Shown: positions 45,742 to 55,700 of the stretch, in pieces
Layout of the letters: every line of letters starts with the position of its first letter
How positions within the stretch are numbered: the stretch's first letter is position 1
NCBI RefSeq assembly: GCF_017094505.1
Contig: NZ_CP064787.1
Location: 2,170,001-2,234,000 of the forward strand
Direction: 5' to 3'
Length of the DNA: 64,000 nt
Origin: Halapricum desulfuricans
Lineage (GTDB): Archaea > Halobacteriota > Halobacteria > Halobacteriales > Haloarculaceae
The notes under the pieces: generated by a model
Told to the model about the DNA's origin: nothing
What the model saw: only the letters and a program-made list of their open reading frames with translations
Database searches by the model: none
Program-made: the position numbers and the translations under genes

Positions 45742-47049
45742 TCAATTATCTGTTAGCAACGACGTGACCGAGGTCGAGTGCGCGTTCAGCACAGGGACAC
45801 CTATGAGCCGGTCCTCTACCTCGAAGACGATATACTCCTCAAAGAAGCCGATGACTTGCGGTATGTCTGTAGTTGGGAGTTGTACAGCCCATTGACGGTG
45901 GCCGGTCTCGGAGTTGAACGCTTTTACCACTGATTCTTGGTCAGCCTCTTGCGTGATGAGGATCAGATTCCCATCAGCGATGAACAGCCAACTTGATTCG
46001 TAGTCTGACCCAAGTGAGTACGCCCACCGCCGGTCTCCGTCTACAAGATCGTAACTGGCGATTGCAGTCCCGGAATGCTGAAACAGTGAGTCCGTCCCCA
46101 CGCACATCTCCGGGTATCCGTCGGCGTTCGTCGTTACGACCCATCGTTTCTCACCGGTCGCCGCATTCAGAGCCGTCAGATTTCCGCTATCAGTGGCGAT
46201 ATAGAGATCTGAAGTTTGTGAGGAATTCGATGGCGGATGTCGGGCGTACCCATCACCTGCTATTGACTGCTCCCATTGCTGTGTTCCATCAGGAAGTGAG
46301 TAGCCGTAAACCGTCCCTTCCAAGAACAGACAGAGAGTATCACCTGCGACAGATACTTGCGCACTATAGCCCTCGCCGGGCGTCCGTCTCCACGCCACGT
46401 CACCAGTCGCAATATCAAGTGCGGTGAGGCCGTCCACGATGGAGTAAATCAGACAGAGGCCGTGTGACACCGCCGAACCCATATCAGCGCCTGTCACGGT
46501 CCGCCACCGCTCCTCACCGGTTTCAGTGTCTAAGGCGACTACTGGTGCTGTACCAGGTTCATGGCCCCTGAAGCTGGCCAGCACAGTGTCCTCAGTCACT
46601 GAGATGAGGTTCTGAGTGACTATATCGAGGGTTGTCGCCCATCGCTGCTCGCCAGACGCTGTATCGTACGCACCGACTTGGCCGGTTTGAGGTTCCTCCC
46701 GCGCCGTGTAGTACGCTGTCGAGCCAGCGACAGTGAGATTGTAGGGTTCTTCGACGTCGTAGGAGTCCACGGTGGAGTCATGGGTCCAATTTATCTCCCC
46801 GGCCGGGGAAAGGCAAGTGAAAGCCGCATCCGTAGCAATGTGCACTCCCCCGTCACCGACACCAATGGTCGTGAATTTGCCTGTAAGGTCATATTCCCAT
46901 ATTCCGGAGGAAGAACCTGATTCGAACTCCCCCGGTGGCGAGTCAGTCGGAGCCTCGTACGACTTCCAACTCTCCGGCGTGCTGTTATTCGACAAACAGC
47001 CCGCACCGAGAGCAACTCCAACCGAAGCGAGGTACTGACGACGCTCCAT
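45742..47049 (-). CDS. PQQ-repeat beta-propeller lipoprotein
   Basis: 435 aa. Twin-arginine-like start MERRQYLASVGVALGAGC with a lipobox at C18 indicates export and lipid anchoring. The body has repeated A-x-D-x-x-(T/S)-G-(E/D)-x-x-W strands (VALDTETGEERWRT, TALDIATGDVAWRR, TALNAATGEKRWVV, KAFNSETGHRQWAV), typical of an 8-bladed PQQ-type propeller that may act as a scaffold without the cofactor. It lies between the tRNA-Gln tail copies and debris; its wobble bases are less GC-biased than those of the neighbours, fitting acquired DNA. Confidence 0.85.
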   Translation of the reverse strand: MERRQYLASVGVALGAGCLSNNSTPESWKSYEAPTDSPPGEFESGSSSGIWEYDLTGKFTTIGVGDGGVHIATDAAFTCLSPAGEINWTHDSTVDSYDVEEPYNLTVAGSTAYYTAREEPQTGQVGAYDTASGEQRWATTLDIVTQNLISVTEDTVLASFRGHEPGTAPVVALDTETGEERWRTVTGADMGSAVSHGLCLIYSIVDGLTALDIATGDVAWRRTPGEGYSAQVSVAGDTLCLFLEGTVYGYSLPDGTQQWEQSIAGDGYARHPPSNSSQTSDLYIATDSGNLTALNAATGEKRWVVTTNADGYPEMCVGTDSLFQHSGTAIASYDLVDGDRRWAYSLGSDYESSWLFIADGNLILITQEADQESVVKAFNSETGHRQWAVQLPTTDIPQVIGFFEEYIVFEVEDRLIGVPVLNAHSTSVTSLLTDN

Positions 47050-47670
47050 TAGTGATCTCTTGAATAGTTGGGGATCGATAAAATACCAGCGGTTGTCATA
47101 CTCACTTTTTCACGTGTTCGAGGATTGAGGCGAAGGAGAGCAGGAGCATAGTCCGACAGGTGAAACGTGCACTCAGTTTTCATGCTCCGTCACGAACCTG
47201 ATTCGCTTGGGAGTGGGTGAAAGAAATGAAGCCGGTTGCTGCACTCATCTTCTGTATCTCGCACGGCCGTTCTGGCAAGTTTGAGGTAGTTCTGTGAGGC
47301 GACCGCTATGTGAATCCCTATCTATACCGATCGTCATCTCTCCAATATCCGATATCTCAGTGACCGATACGCGCACTCTATGCAGCACAGTCGCTGAAAC
47401 CTATTACCGGTTGAGGGTTTCAACAAAGACGGGAAGCCGACCACCCAGTACTCGAAATGAAGGGCGGACGCTCCGCAGCTGTAACACATCGGGCCGACGA
47501 GATGGAACAGACAAGCCGCCGGAGATCACGTCTCACACCGTCGTCGACTGGTTTTGACGGACGCTGGACTCCCAACCTCACCCACCCAGTTCGCCCGGGA
47601 CAATTCCGCTGGTCGCTCACGTAGCCGTGATCTCCTGGTACAATATTGACGGACGGCGAGCTGACGGGTC
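47050..47670. other. Accessory debris, no confident gene
   Basis: About 620 bp of lower-GC sequence with frequent stops on all frames. It holds copy 2 of the 57-nt shared element (47368-47424) and a short tRNA-Gln-tail-like string at 47593-47608. A plus-strand frame 47294-47557 (87 codons) covers the shared element but has no family resemblance beyond it. Confidence 0.5.
47368..47424 (+). repeat. Shared 57-nt element, copy 2 (tRNA-Gln scar)
   Basis: Ungapped partner of 14610-14666 (43 of 57 identical). Most differences leave the translated motif C-S-T-x-A-E-x-Y-x-x-L-R-x-S-T intact. Confidence 0.6.
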
Positions 47671-48009
47671 TCAGAACGGGGACTGTGCGCTACCGCCGTC
47701 GTCGTCGAGACCGCTCCAGTTGTCTTCCTCCATCTCGAAGAACCGCTCGCGCGTCTGGTCGTCCATCAGGACGAACTGGACGGTCAACTCGACGTCGAGC
47801 GAGTCGAGCGCGTCCGCGAGGCTGTGTGCGAGCAACTGCTTGATCTGGTCGGGGATGCCCGCCATCGGAATTGCGACGTCGATGGTCACGTCGTCGTCGA
47901 CGCGAACGTCGTCGATCATCCCGAGTTCGACGAGCGTCGCGTCGATCTCCGGGTGGGTGACGTCCGCGATTGCGTCCTCGATACGATCGACTGTGACATC
48001 TTCGGCCAT
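47671..48009 (-). CDS. DUF59/MIP18-family protein (iron-sulfur assembly related)
   Basis: 112 aa. VDRIEDAIADVTHPEIDATLVELGMIDDV is the DUF59 core (I-x-D-P-E-(I/L)-x-x-x-(I/L)-V-x-x-G-(L/M)-I in other members). The conserved SufT/PaaD-type cysteine near the C-terminus is not evident. DUF59 proteins help load Fe-S clusters onto targets. Start at MAEDVTVDRI; 20 in-frame codons upstream are rejected. Confidence 0.8.
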   Translation of the reverse strand: MAEDVTVDRIEDAIADVTHPEIDATLVELGMIDDVRVDDDVTIDVAIPMAGIPDQIKQLLAHSLADALDSLDVELTVQFVLMDDQTRERFFEMEEDNWSGLDDDGGSAQSPF

Positions 48010-48106
48010 AACGCCACTACGTCGTCGTTGCAGGAGCAAAGTCGTTCCGATGGTATTTCGAAACGCCACAAGACTGCGGACGTGATGCTACCTTCGTCAG
48101 CGGCGA

Positions 48107-49057
48107 TCACTCGTCCATGGTTTCGATCGGGCGCAGGTAGAAGGTCTCGTCGCCGAACTCGCGTTTCAGCAGCGACCCTTCCTCGAGGAGTTCCTCGACG
48201 ACCGCCCAGTCGGCCTCATCACGGTCGAGTAGTTCTCTGAGGCCGGTTTCCCGCATCGGGTGGACCGCGGTCACGCCGAGGATGTCCGCCCGGACGTCGC
48301 CGGTCGCCGCGAAGGTCGCCCCCTCGGCCCCGATGAGATACTCGACGTGTTCGAGCCGGTCCTCGAAGATGGAATAGGCGGCGGCCAGCGCCTGCTCGCC
48401 GGCCGGTTCGACCCATTCTTCGGCTGGCGGGCGGGTCGGCACGGCGATGTAGGCAGTGTCGGGGCCGAGCGAGGCCACCAGATCCACGGTCGCCTGCAGG
48501 GACGACTCGTCGTCGTTGCGGCCGTCAACCAGCATCGTCTCGGTCGTCAGCGTCCCCTCGAAGGCGTCGGCAAACGCGCGCATTCCCTCAACCACTGACG
48601 CGAAGGAGAGCGCCTTGTTGGGTCGGTCGACGGCGCGCCACGCCTCGGCAGTCCCTGCGTCGGCTTTCAGCGACACCCAGTCCGCCTTCGCGAGGGCTGC
48701 CCTGACGTCGGCGTCAGCGAGCAGCGACCCGTTCGAGATGACCGCGACGTCGATTTCAAGGTCCTGGAGCCGATCGATCGTCGCACCGAGGTTCACATCG
48801 AGCGTCGGCTCGCCGTCGGGGACGATCGAGAGGTAGTCGATCGACTCGCCGGCTGCGCGGACGGCTTCGACGCGGTCGCTGACGGCCTCGAAGATCTCCT
48901 CGGGCGAGAAGAACTCGTCTCGTTCGACGACTGTGTCAGTCGTCCGACCGAGTTGGCAGTACACGCACGCGTACGAGCAAGTTTTGGGCGGGATCGTGTT
49001 GACCCCGAGACTCTGTCCCAGTCGACGCGACGGGACGGGCCCATATGCGAGTTCCAT
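48107..49057 (-). CDS. Radical SAM protein, wyosine/pyruvate-formate-activase-like
   Basis: 316 aa. The opening AYGPVPSRRLGQSLGVNTIP followed by CSYACVYCQLG (CxxxCxxC cluster) and YLSIVPDGEPTLD (the G-E-P-T motif) places it in the family of short radical SAM enzymes that includes archaeal Fe-S oxidoreductases of unknown substrate. The C-terminal ~80 residues form a winged-helix-like end (LLDRDEADWAVVEELLEEGS). Start MELAYGPVPSRR. Opposite strand to gldA, sharing a 140-bp promoter region. Confidence 0.85.
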   Translation of the reverse strand: MELAYGPVPSRRLGQSLGVNTIPPKTCSYACVYCQLGRTTDTVVERDEFFSPEEIFEAVSDRVEAVRAAGESIDYLSIVPDGEPTLDVNLGATIDRLQDLEIDVAVISNGSLLADADVRAALAKADWVSLKADAGTAEAWRAVDRPNKALSFASVVEGMRAFADAFEGTLTTETMLVDGRNDDESSLQATVDLVASLGPDTAYIAVPTRPPAEEWVEPAGEQALAAAYSIFEDRLEHVEYLIGAEGATFAATGDVRADILGVTAVHPMRETGLRELLDRDEADWAVVEELLEEGSLLKREFGDETFYLRPIETMDE

Positions 49058-49197
49058 CGTCTGAAGTTGAGCAGCAAACACCCTCAATCATACGGATTTT
49101 CGACGGGCGCTGCCAGCCGGTTCGCCACCAGCGGGCACGACAGACTAGAAACTGACAAAAAGGTTATTGCGATTCGAGTAAATACTTTCACGTGGCT

Positions 49198-50292
49198 ATG
49201 TCACAGGTATTCAAGTCGCCAGCGGCGTACGTACAGGGACGCGGCGTTGCCGAGGAGATCGGCACACACGCAGCATCGCTGGGCGAGCACGCGCTGTTGC
49301 TCGCCGACGAGATCGTGCTCGGACTGATCGAAGACGAGGTGCTGGACAGCCTCGAAGACGCGGGGCTGGAGGCCAGTTCCGTCGAGTTCCAGGGAGAGGC
49401 CTCCGAGGCCGAGGTCGACCGGATCTCCGAGATTGTCCGCGATCGCGGTGCCGATATCGTCATCGGCGCTGGTGGGGGAAAGGCCCTCGACACGGCGAAG
49501 GCCGTTCGAGAGAACCTCGAGGACGGCGCGATGGTCTCGATGCCGACCGTCGCTTCGACGGACGCACCGACCAGCGCGCTGTCGGTCATCTACAGCGAAC
49601 ACGGCGAGTTCGAGGAGTACTGGTTCTACAACGAGCACCCGGATCTCGTGCTGGTCGACACCGACGTCGTCTCGGACGCGCCGACGCGGTTCTTCCGCTC
49701 GGGAATCGCCGACGGGCTCGCCACCTGGTTCGAGGCCGACGCGACCTACCGCTCGGACGGCGACAACGTCGTCGGCGGCAAGCCGACACGCGCCGGGCAC
49801 CGTCTTGCGCGGCTCTGTTACGAGACGCTGCGCGAACACGGCCGTTCGGCGGTCGACGCAGTCGAGCGCGACGCCGTCACCGAGAGCGTCGAGGCCGTCA
49901 CCGAGGCGAACACGCTCCTGAGCGGGCTGGGCTTCGAGAGCGGCGGGCTCGCTGCCGCCCACTCGGTCCACAACGGCCTGACCCAACTCGAGGCGACCCA
50001 CGACGCGACACACGGCGAGAAGGTCAACATCGGGACGATCACCCAGCTCGTCCTCGAAGGTCGCGACGACGAGTTCATCGAGGACTACGTCGAGTTCTCC
50101 CGGGAGATCGGCCTGCCGACCGCGCTGTCGGACATCGGGCTGGACGACCCGACCGACGAGCAGCTCGATATCGTCGCTGAAGCCGCCTGCGACCCCGAGG
50201 AGACGATTCACAACCAGCCCTTCGAGGTCACGCCGCCGATGGTCCGCGACGCGCTGAAGACCGTCGACGAGATCGCCGAGCGCGTCCGGTAG
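49198..50292 (+). CDS. gldA: Glycerol dehydrogenase (iron-containing alcohol dehydrogenase family)
   Basis: 364 aa. VIGAGGGKALDTAKAV is the NAD-binding GGGS-type loop; TVASTDAPTSALSVIY, SGIADGLATWFEA (first metal Asp) and AAHSVHNGLTQLEATHDATHGEKV (two metal His) complete the active site. It oxidises glycerol to dihydroxyacetone. Glycerol is a major carbon source for haloarchaea. The TATA-like GTAAATACTTT ~18 bp before the ATG suggests a leaderless message. Confidence 0.9.
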   Translation: MSQVFKSPAAYVQGRGVAEEIGTHAASLGEHALLLADEIVLGLIEDEVLDSLEDAGLEASSVEFQGEASEAEVDRISEIVRDRGADIVIGAGGGKALDTAKAVRENLEDGAMVSMPTVASTDAPTSALSVIYSEHGEFEEYWFYNEHPDLVLVDTDVVSDAPTRFFRSGIADGLATWFEADATYRSDGDNVVGGKPTRAGHRLARLCYETLREHGRSAVDAVERDAVTESVEAVTEANTLLSGLGFESGGLAAAHSVHNGLTQLEATHDATHGEKVNIGTITQLVLEGRDDEFIEDYVEFSREIGLPTALSDIGLDDPTDEQLDIVAEAACDPEETIHNQPFEVTPPMVRDALKTVDEIAERVR

Positions 50293-50351
50293 TCGGAGCC
50301 GTCTCCACTGTTTTCTGCCTGGCCCTCCTGTCAGGTACCTGTCTATATGCA

Positions 50352-50363
50352 CCGGCCTATATA
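50352..50363 (+). promoter_or_regulatory. Promoter of the alcohol dehydrogenase gene
   Basis: GGCCTATATATCATG contains a strong TATATAT box ~35 bp before the ATG at 50393, consistent with a leader of less than 10 nt. Confidence 0.65.
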
Positions 50364-50392
50364 TCATGTTAGATCGTAATAGTTTGTGGATC

Positions 50393-51433
50393 ATGAGAGC
50401 AGCACGACTCCACGAGTACACCGACGACATGAGCGAGGGGCTGACGGTCGAGGAGATCGACCGACCGGAGATCACGCGATCGGACGAGGTGATCGTCGAG
50501 GTAGAGGGCGCGGGATGGTGTCAGACGGACAACCACATCATCGAGGGGATGTGGGAGCAGTACGTTCCCCAGTCGCTGCCGATGACACTCGGCCACGAGA
50601 ACGCGGGGATCGTCGCCGAGACGGGCAATGAGGTCGAAATCGTCGAAGAGGGCGACCCGGTCATCTGCCATCCGGTACAGACCTGTGGGACCTGCCGGGC
50701 CTGCCGGCAGGGCGAGACGATGTACTGTGAGAACCAGTCGTTCAACGGGCTGACGACCGACGGCGGGTTCGCGGATTACTTGCTGACCAACGAGCGAGCG
50801 GTCATCCCGCTGCCGGACGGTGTTGACCCGACCGACATCGCGCCCCACGCCGACGCGGGGATCACGGCCTACCACGCCGCCAAGAAGGCCGTCCGGAAGC
50901 TGAACCCGGGCGATCACGCCGTGATCGTCGGCATCGGCGGGTTGGGTCACATCGGCGTCCAGGTCGTCGACGCGATGAGCGCCGCACAGATCACTGCGGT
51001 CGACATCAAAGACTCCGCGCTGGAGCTGGCCGATGAGGGGGGAGCTGACTACCTCGTCAACCCCGAAAAGGAGGACGTCCGTGAGTTCGTCGACAGCGTC
51101 ACCGACGGGACGGGTGCTGCGCAGGTACTCGATTTCGTCGGCGCGGACGTGACCACCGAGTACGCGCCGGACATCACCGCAGCCGGCGGCGACCATCACA
51201 TCATCGGCTACGGCGGGCACATTCACGAACCCGCGCAGGCGCTGGTCAACGGCGAGTTCTCCTACGTGGGCAACATCGTCGGTCAGTACACCGAACTCCA
51301 GGAACTGGTCGCGCTGGTCGAACAGGGCGACGTGAATCTACACACCAGTCGCTACGAACTCGGAGACGTCAACACGGTCGCCGAGAAACTCGAGCACCGC
51401 GAGATCGACGGGCGCGCGGTCATCACGCCCTAA
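50393..51433 (+). CDS. Zinc-dependent alcohol dehydrogenase (MDR family)
   Basis: 346 aa. Catalytic zinc ligands in GWCQTDNH and TLGHENAG; the structural zinc set CGTCRACRQGETMYC; and the cofactor loop VGIGGLGHIGVQ, followed by the NAD-type acidic residue in AVDIKD. It oxidises alcohols or reduces aldehydes with NAD(H). The ATG at 50393 (MRAARLHEYTDDM) fits the family and TATA position; a 9-codon longer frame starts inside the promoter. Same strand as gldA, 100 bp apart with its own TATA box. Confidence 0.92.
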   Translation: MRAARLHEYTDDMSEGLTVEEIDRPEITRSDEVIVEVEGAGWCQTDNHIIEGMWEQYVPQSLPMTLGHENAGIVAETGNEVEIVEEGDPVICHPVQTCGTCRACRQGETMYCENQSFNGLTTDGGFADYLLTNERAVIPLPDGVDPTDIAPHADAGITAYHAAKKAVRKLNPGDHAVIVGIGGLGHIGVQVVDAMSAAQITAVDIKDSALELADEGGADYLVNPEKEDVREFVDSVTDGTGAAQVLDFVGADVTTEYAPDITAAGGDHHIIGYGGHIHEPAQALVNGEFSYVGNIVGQYTELQELVALVEQGDVNLHTSRYELGDVNTVAEKLEHREIDGRAVITP

Positions 51434-51542
51434 AGCGACCCACGTTTTCGACGGCAATTTGCCGCGGGAGGACGCGGTCCCGATCTGGCCCGAGGACGAC
51501 GCGAACCGACAGATCCGTGTGCCCGGCCACGGTAGCGCCGCC

Positions 51543-52664
51543 ATGGATCTGGTCTGTCCAGACTGCGGCCGGACGTATCCCGGAGACGGCCCCTGGCGAT
51601 GTCAGTGCGGTCTCCCGCTCGAGTTCGCTGATCGGCACGTCCCTGACGGCGAGCCCCCGGCGACGATCGACCGCGACGAGGGACTGTGGGCCTTCTCGGA
51701 GTTTCTCCCCGTCGAGCGACGGGTCACTCTCGGCGAGGGCTGGACGCCGCTGGTCGAGGGTGACGAGTGGGGCGTGCAGTTCAAACTCGAATCGGTCTTC
51801 CCGACGGGAAGCTTCAAGGACCGCGGCGCGGCGACGACGGTTTCGCGCGCGCTCGAACTCGGTGTCGACCGGGTCGTCGAAGACTCCTCGGGCAACGCCG
51901 GCCTGGCGATCGCGACCTACGCCGCCCGCGCCGGGATCGACGCCGAGATCTTCGTGCCCGCCGAGGCCAAGCCCGGAAAGTTGCGAGCGATCGAACGGAC
52001 CGGAGCGACGCTCAGACGGATCGCGGGCACCCGTCAGGACGTCACCGACGCCTGCATCGAGGCCATCGAGTCGGGCGCTGACGAAGGGAGTGAGGAGAAA
52101 ACCCGAGAGCCGGTCGAGGCCTACTACGCGAGCCACGCCTGGGACCCCGCCTTTCTGGCCGGTACCGCGACCGTCGCCTTCGAGATCGCGGCCCAGCGCG
52201 GCTGGTCGGCTCCCGATGCGTTCGTGACGCCGCTGGGCCACGGGACGCTGTTTCTGGGCGCGTACCGCGGCTTTCGCGCTTTGCTGGAGGCGGGCTGGAT
52301 CGACTCGATGCCGCGGCTGCTCGGCGCGCAGGCCGCGGGCGTCGCGCCCATCGTCGAAGCGATCGGCGGCGACCCCGACCCGGCGGGCGAGCGAAACGAC
52401 GCCGCCGACGGGATCCAGATCGCCGAGCCGGCACGGAACGACCAGATCATCAAAGCGATCGAGGCGACGGACGGCGACGCCGTCGCAGTGCCGACGGCGG
52501 CGACCGAGCGCGAACACGACCGGCTCGCCCGGGCCGGCTTCCACGTCGAGCCGACCTGTGCGACGGCGACCGCCGCGCTCGAGCGCTTCCGGGAACGTGG
52601 CGTGATCGAAGACGGCGACGACATCGTGACAGCGCTGACCGGAAGCGGGCTGAAGACCTCGTAG
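51543..52664 (+). CDS. thrC: Threonine synthase-like PLP enzyme
   Basis: 373 aa. An N-terminal zinc-ribbon-like segment (LVCPDCGRTYPGDGPWRCQC) and then fold-type II PLP enzyme motifs: SVFPTGSFKDRGAAT with the PLP lysine, VEDSSGNAGLAIATYAARAG, GHGTLFLGAYRG. Threonine synthase converts O-phosphohomoserine to threonine. A second threonine synthase-like gene ends the window at 63.6 kb, so one of them may have another substrate. Start MDLVCPDCG at 51543 is preferred to a longer frame from 51459. Confidence 0.85.
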   Translation: MDLVCPDCGRTYPGDGPWRCQCGLPLEFADRHVPDGEPPATIDRDEGLWAFSEFLPVERRVTLGEGWTPLVEGDEWGVQFKLESVFPTGSFKDRGAATTVSRALELGVDRVVEDSSGNAGLAIATYAARAGIDAEIFVPAEAKPGKLRAIERTGATLRRIAGTRQDVTDACIEAIESGADEGSEEKTREPVEAYYASHAWDPAFLAGTATVAFEIAAQRGWSAPDAFVTPLGHGTLFLGAYRGFRALLEAGWIDSMPRLLGAQAAGVAPIVEAIGGDPDPAGERNDAADGIQIAEPARNDQIIKAIEATDGDAVAVPTAATEREHDRLARAGFHVEPTCATATAALERFRERGVIEDGDDIVTALTGSGLKTS

Positions 52665-52736
52665 GATCCGCCCGGAGTATATCAGTTCTGATTCTGTCAG
52701 CAGTGTCTTCATGGGGGTGTAGTCACTACCGAAGGT

Positions 52737-55700
52737 ATGTCACAGCGACCCTCCGGCGGCGGGGGATCTTCGACGTATCACGTTCTCTATGCTGATCGTG
52801 ACGGCGACTTTGCGGGGTTTCTGGGGGACCGACTGGAGCGCGAAGACCGTCGACTCGAAGTGCGGACCGTCGACACGGCACAGGAAGCGACCGAGAGTCT
52901 CGACGCTGTCGACTGTGTCGTCGTCGGGTCACGGCTCAGGGGGATCGACCCGATCGAGACGATCGAGCGGGTCCGCGAACGGGCGCCCGATCTTCCGGTC
53001 GTGTTGTTCACGGCGCGGGGCAGCGAGTCGCTTGCGAGCGACGCTATCTCGGCGGGCGTGAGCGACTACGTCGTCCGCGAACCCGGCGTCGAGCAGTACC
53101 GCATCCTGGCGACCCGACTGGTCAACCTCGCGGAAGGATACCGCGCCGAGCGGCGAGCCACGGCAGCGACCGAACGACTCGCAGCCGTCTACGAGCGGAT
53201 CGACGACGCCTTCTACGCTGTCGACGACGAGTGGCGCGTCACCTACTGGAACGAGCGAATGGCAGATCGAACCGGTGTGTCGGCTGCGGATATCGTCGGT
53301 GACGTCGTATGGGACGTGTTTCCCGAAATGGTCGACTCCGAGGCCTACGAGCGGTATCACGAGGCGATGACGACCCAACAGCGGGTCACTTTCCAGACCT
53401 ACGTCGAACCGCTGGAGTACTGGATCGAGGTCCGTGTCTTCCCCGACGAGGACGGCCTCTCGATTTACTCGCGGGAGATCACCGACCGGAAAGACCGCGA
53501 GCGAGCGCTTGAACGACGGTCCGAGCATCTCCGGCGCTTACACGAGATAACGACCGACGAAACGGCGTCTTTCGACGAGCAGCTGCGGGAGCTGCTTGCG
53601 CTCGGTCGGGACCGACTGGCAGCAGACGCCGGAATCGTCGCGGAGTTCGACGACGGATATACCGTCCGCGCGGCCGATGCGCCGGACCTGACCGTTGGGG
53701 CCGGTGAACGATTCGATATGACCGGCACGATCTGTGCAGAGATGTCGGACAGAGCGGTAGATACCGTCAGGACCGCCACGGATGTCATCGCTGACGCGCA
53801 TCCGGTCTACCGTGACCGGTCGGTCGAGACGTTCGTCGGTGTTCCGATCGACGCGTCGGACGGTGTGTACGGCGCGATCAGCTTTGCCGGGTTCGACGAC
53901 GACAGCCCGTCCGTCTCCGAGCACGATCGCACCTTCGTGCGGCTGCTCGCGCAGTGGATCGGCCGGGAAGTAAGTCGACGGGCCGCCAGTCAGAAGGCCC
54001 AGACGAACGAACGCTACCTCCGGGCAGTCATCGACGCCCTGCCCCAGCAGGTGTTCGTCAAGGACAGCGGCGGCCGCTATCTCCTCGCGAACGGAGCTGC
54101 TGCAGATGTCTACGGCATCTCACCAGCAGAGCTCGAGGGATCGACTGACGAAGAGTATGCCAAAGAGAGCGATCATCGAGACTTCCGGGCTGACGACTTG
54201 TCAGTGATCGAGTCGGGCGAGGCGAAGACGATCCCCGAAGACACGTTCGTCGACGCCGACGGCGAGAAACAGACTGTCCGGACGGAGATACAGCCCCTTG
54301 AGACGCCACACGGAGACGAGCGTCGGGCCCTCGTCGTCGCGACTGACATCACCGAGCGCAAGCGGCTGGAGCAACAGTTAGACCGAAGCCGGAAGCGACT
54401 CCGCCAGCTCGTTGACCTGCTCCCGCAACTGGTGTTCGCCAAAGGCGAGTCCGGCGAGTACCTGTTCGCAAACGAGGGCCTCGCGCAAGCCTACGGGACC
54501 ACAGTCGAGGCGATCGAAGGGGCCACCGACGCCGAACTGGCCAACTCCGAGACTGAGGCCGAACAGTTCCGGGCCGACGACCGCGAGGTGATCGAATCGG
54601 GCGAGCCCAAGACGATCCCCGAGGAGACGCTCACGTATCCAGATGGCGAGAAACGCGTCTTGGAGACGCGCAAGATTCCGTTCGAGCCGGTCGAGTCAGA
54701 CGACCGGGCAGTCCTGGGCGTTGCGACTGACATCACGGGGCTGAAAGAGACCGAGCGCGAACTGCGCAAGTTCGAGAAAGCTGTCGAGTCTGCCGGCCAC
54801 GGGATCTACATTACCGATACCGACGCGACGATCGAGTACGTGAACTCGACGTTCGAGGAGATAACCGGCTACAGTGCCGACGAGGCGATCGGTGAGACAC
54901 CGCGGCTGATCCGCTCGGACGTGCTGGGCGAAGCGTACTACGAGGAGATGTGGAACACGATCCTTTCGGGTGAGACGTGGCACGCCGAAATTCAGGACCG
55001 TCGCAAGTCCGGTGAGATCTACTACGCCGACCAGACGATCACGCCCATCGAAGACGATAGCGGCGAAATCGAAGCGTTCGTGGCCATCCAGCGCGACGTG
55101 ACCGAGCGCAAGCGCCTCGAACAGCGACTCCGCGGCCTTCACGTGGCCAGTCAGGAGCTATCCGTCGCGGAGACAGTCCCCGAGATAGCCGAAATCGCAG
55201 TCGATGCAGTCGAAGACGTTCTCGAGTTGCCGGCCGCCACGCTGTGGCGCTACGACGAATCTGCGGACGAACTCGTCCCGACCGCAGTCTCCGAGACCGG
55301 CGAACGCATCGTCGATTCCCCGCCCGCGATCAGCCGGGACGACAGCCTCCCGTGGTGGGTCTTCGAGCACAGGGAGATGCGGGTCGTCGAGGACATCACG
55401 GCGACCGAACACGCCGAAGACGAGCCGTCGCCGCTCCGGTCGAGTATGGCGGTTCCGGTCGGCGATATCGGCGTCATCGCCGCCGGATCGGTGGACGTCG
55501 CCGCTTTCGACGACATCGATATCGATCTCTTTCAGATACTCAGCGGGGCCGTCGAGGCCGCGATGACCCGAGCGGAGCGCGAACAGCAACTCCGCGAGCG
55601 CGAGCGCGAACTGGCTCGTCAGAACGAACGGCTCGACGAGTTCGCCAGCGTCGTCGCCCACGACCTCCGCAATCCGCTTTCGATCGCCATCGGGATGCTC

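Noticed and set aside
47594-47606. A certain third attachment site of the tRNA-Gln island
   Set aside because: Only about 11 contiguous bases match the tRNA tail; noted as a possibility but too short to list as a feature.
49201-50475. 424-codon minus-strand frame
   Set aside because: Antisense to gldA and the next promoter; composition is that of a mirrored acidic gene.
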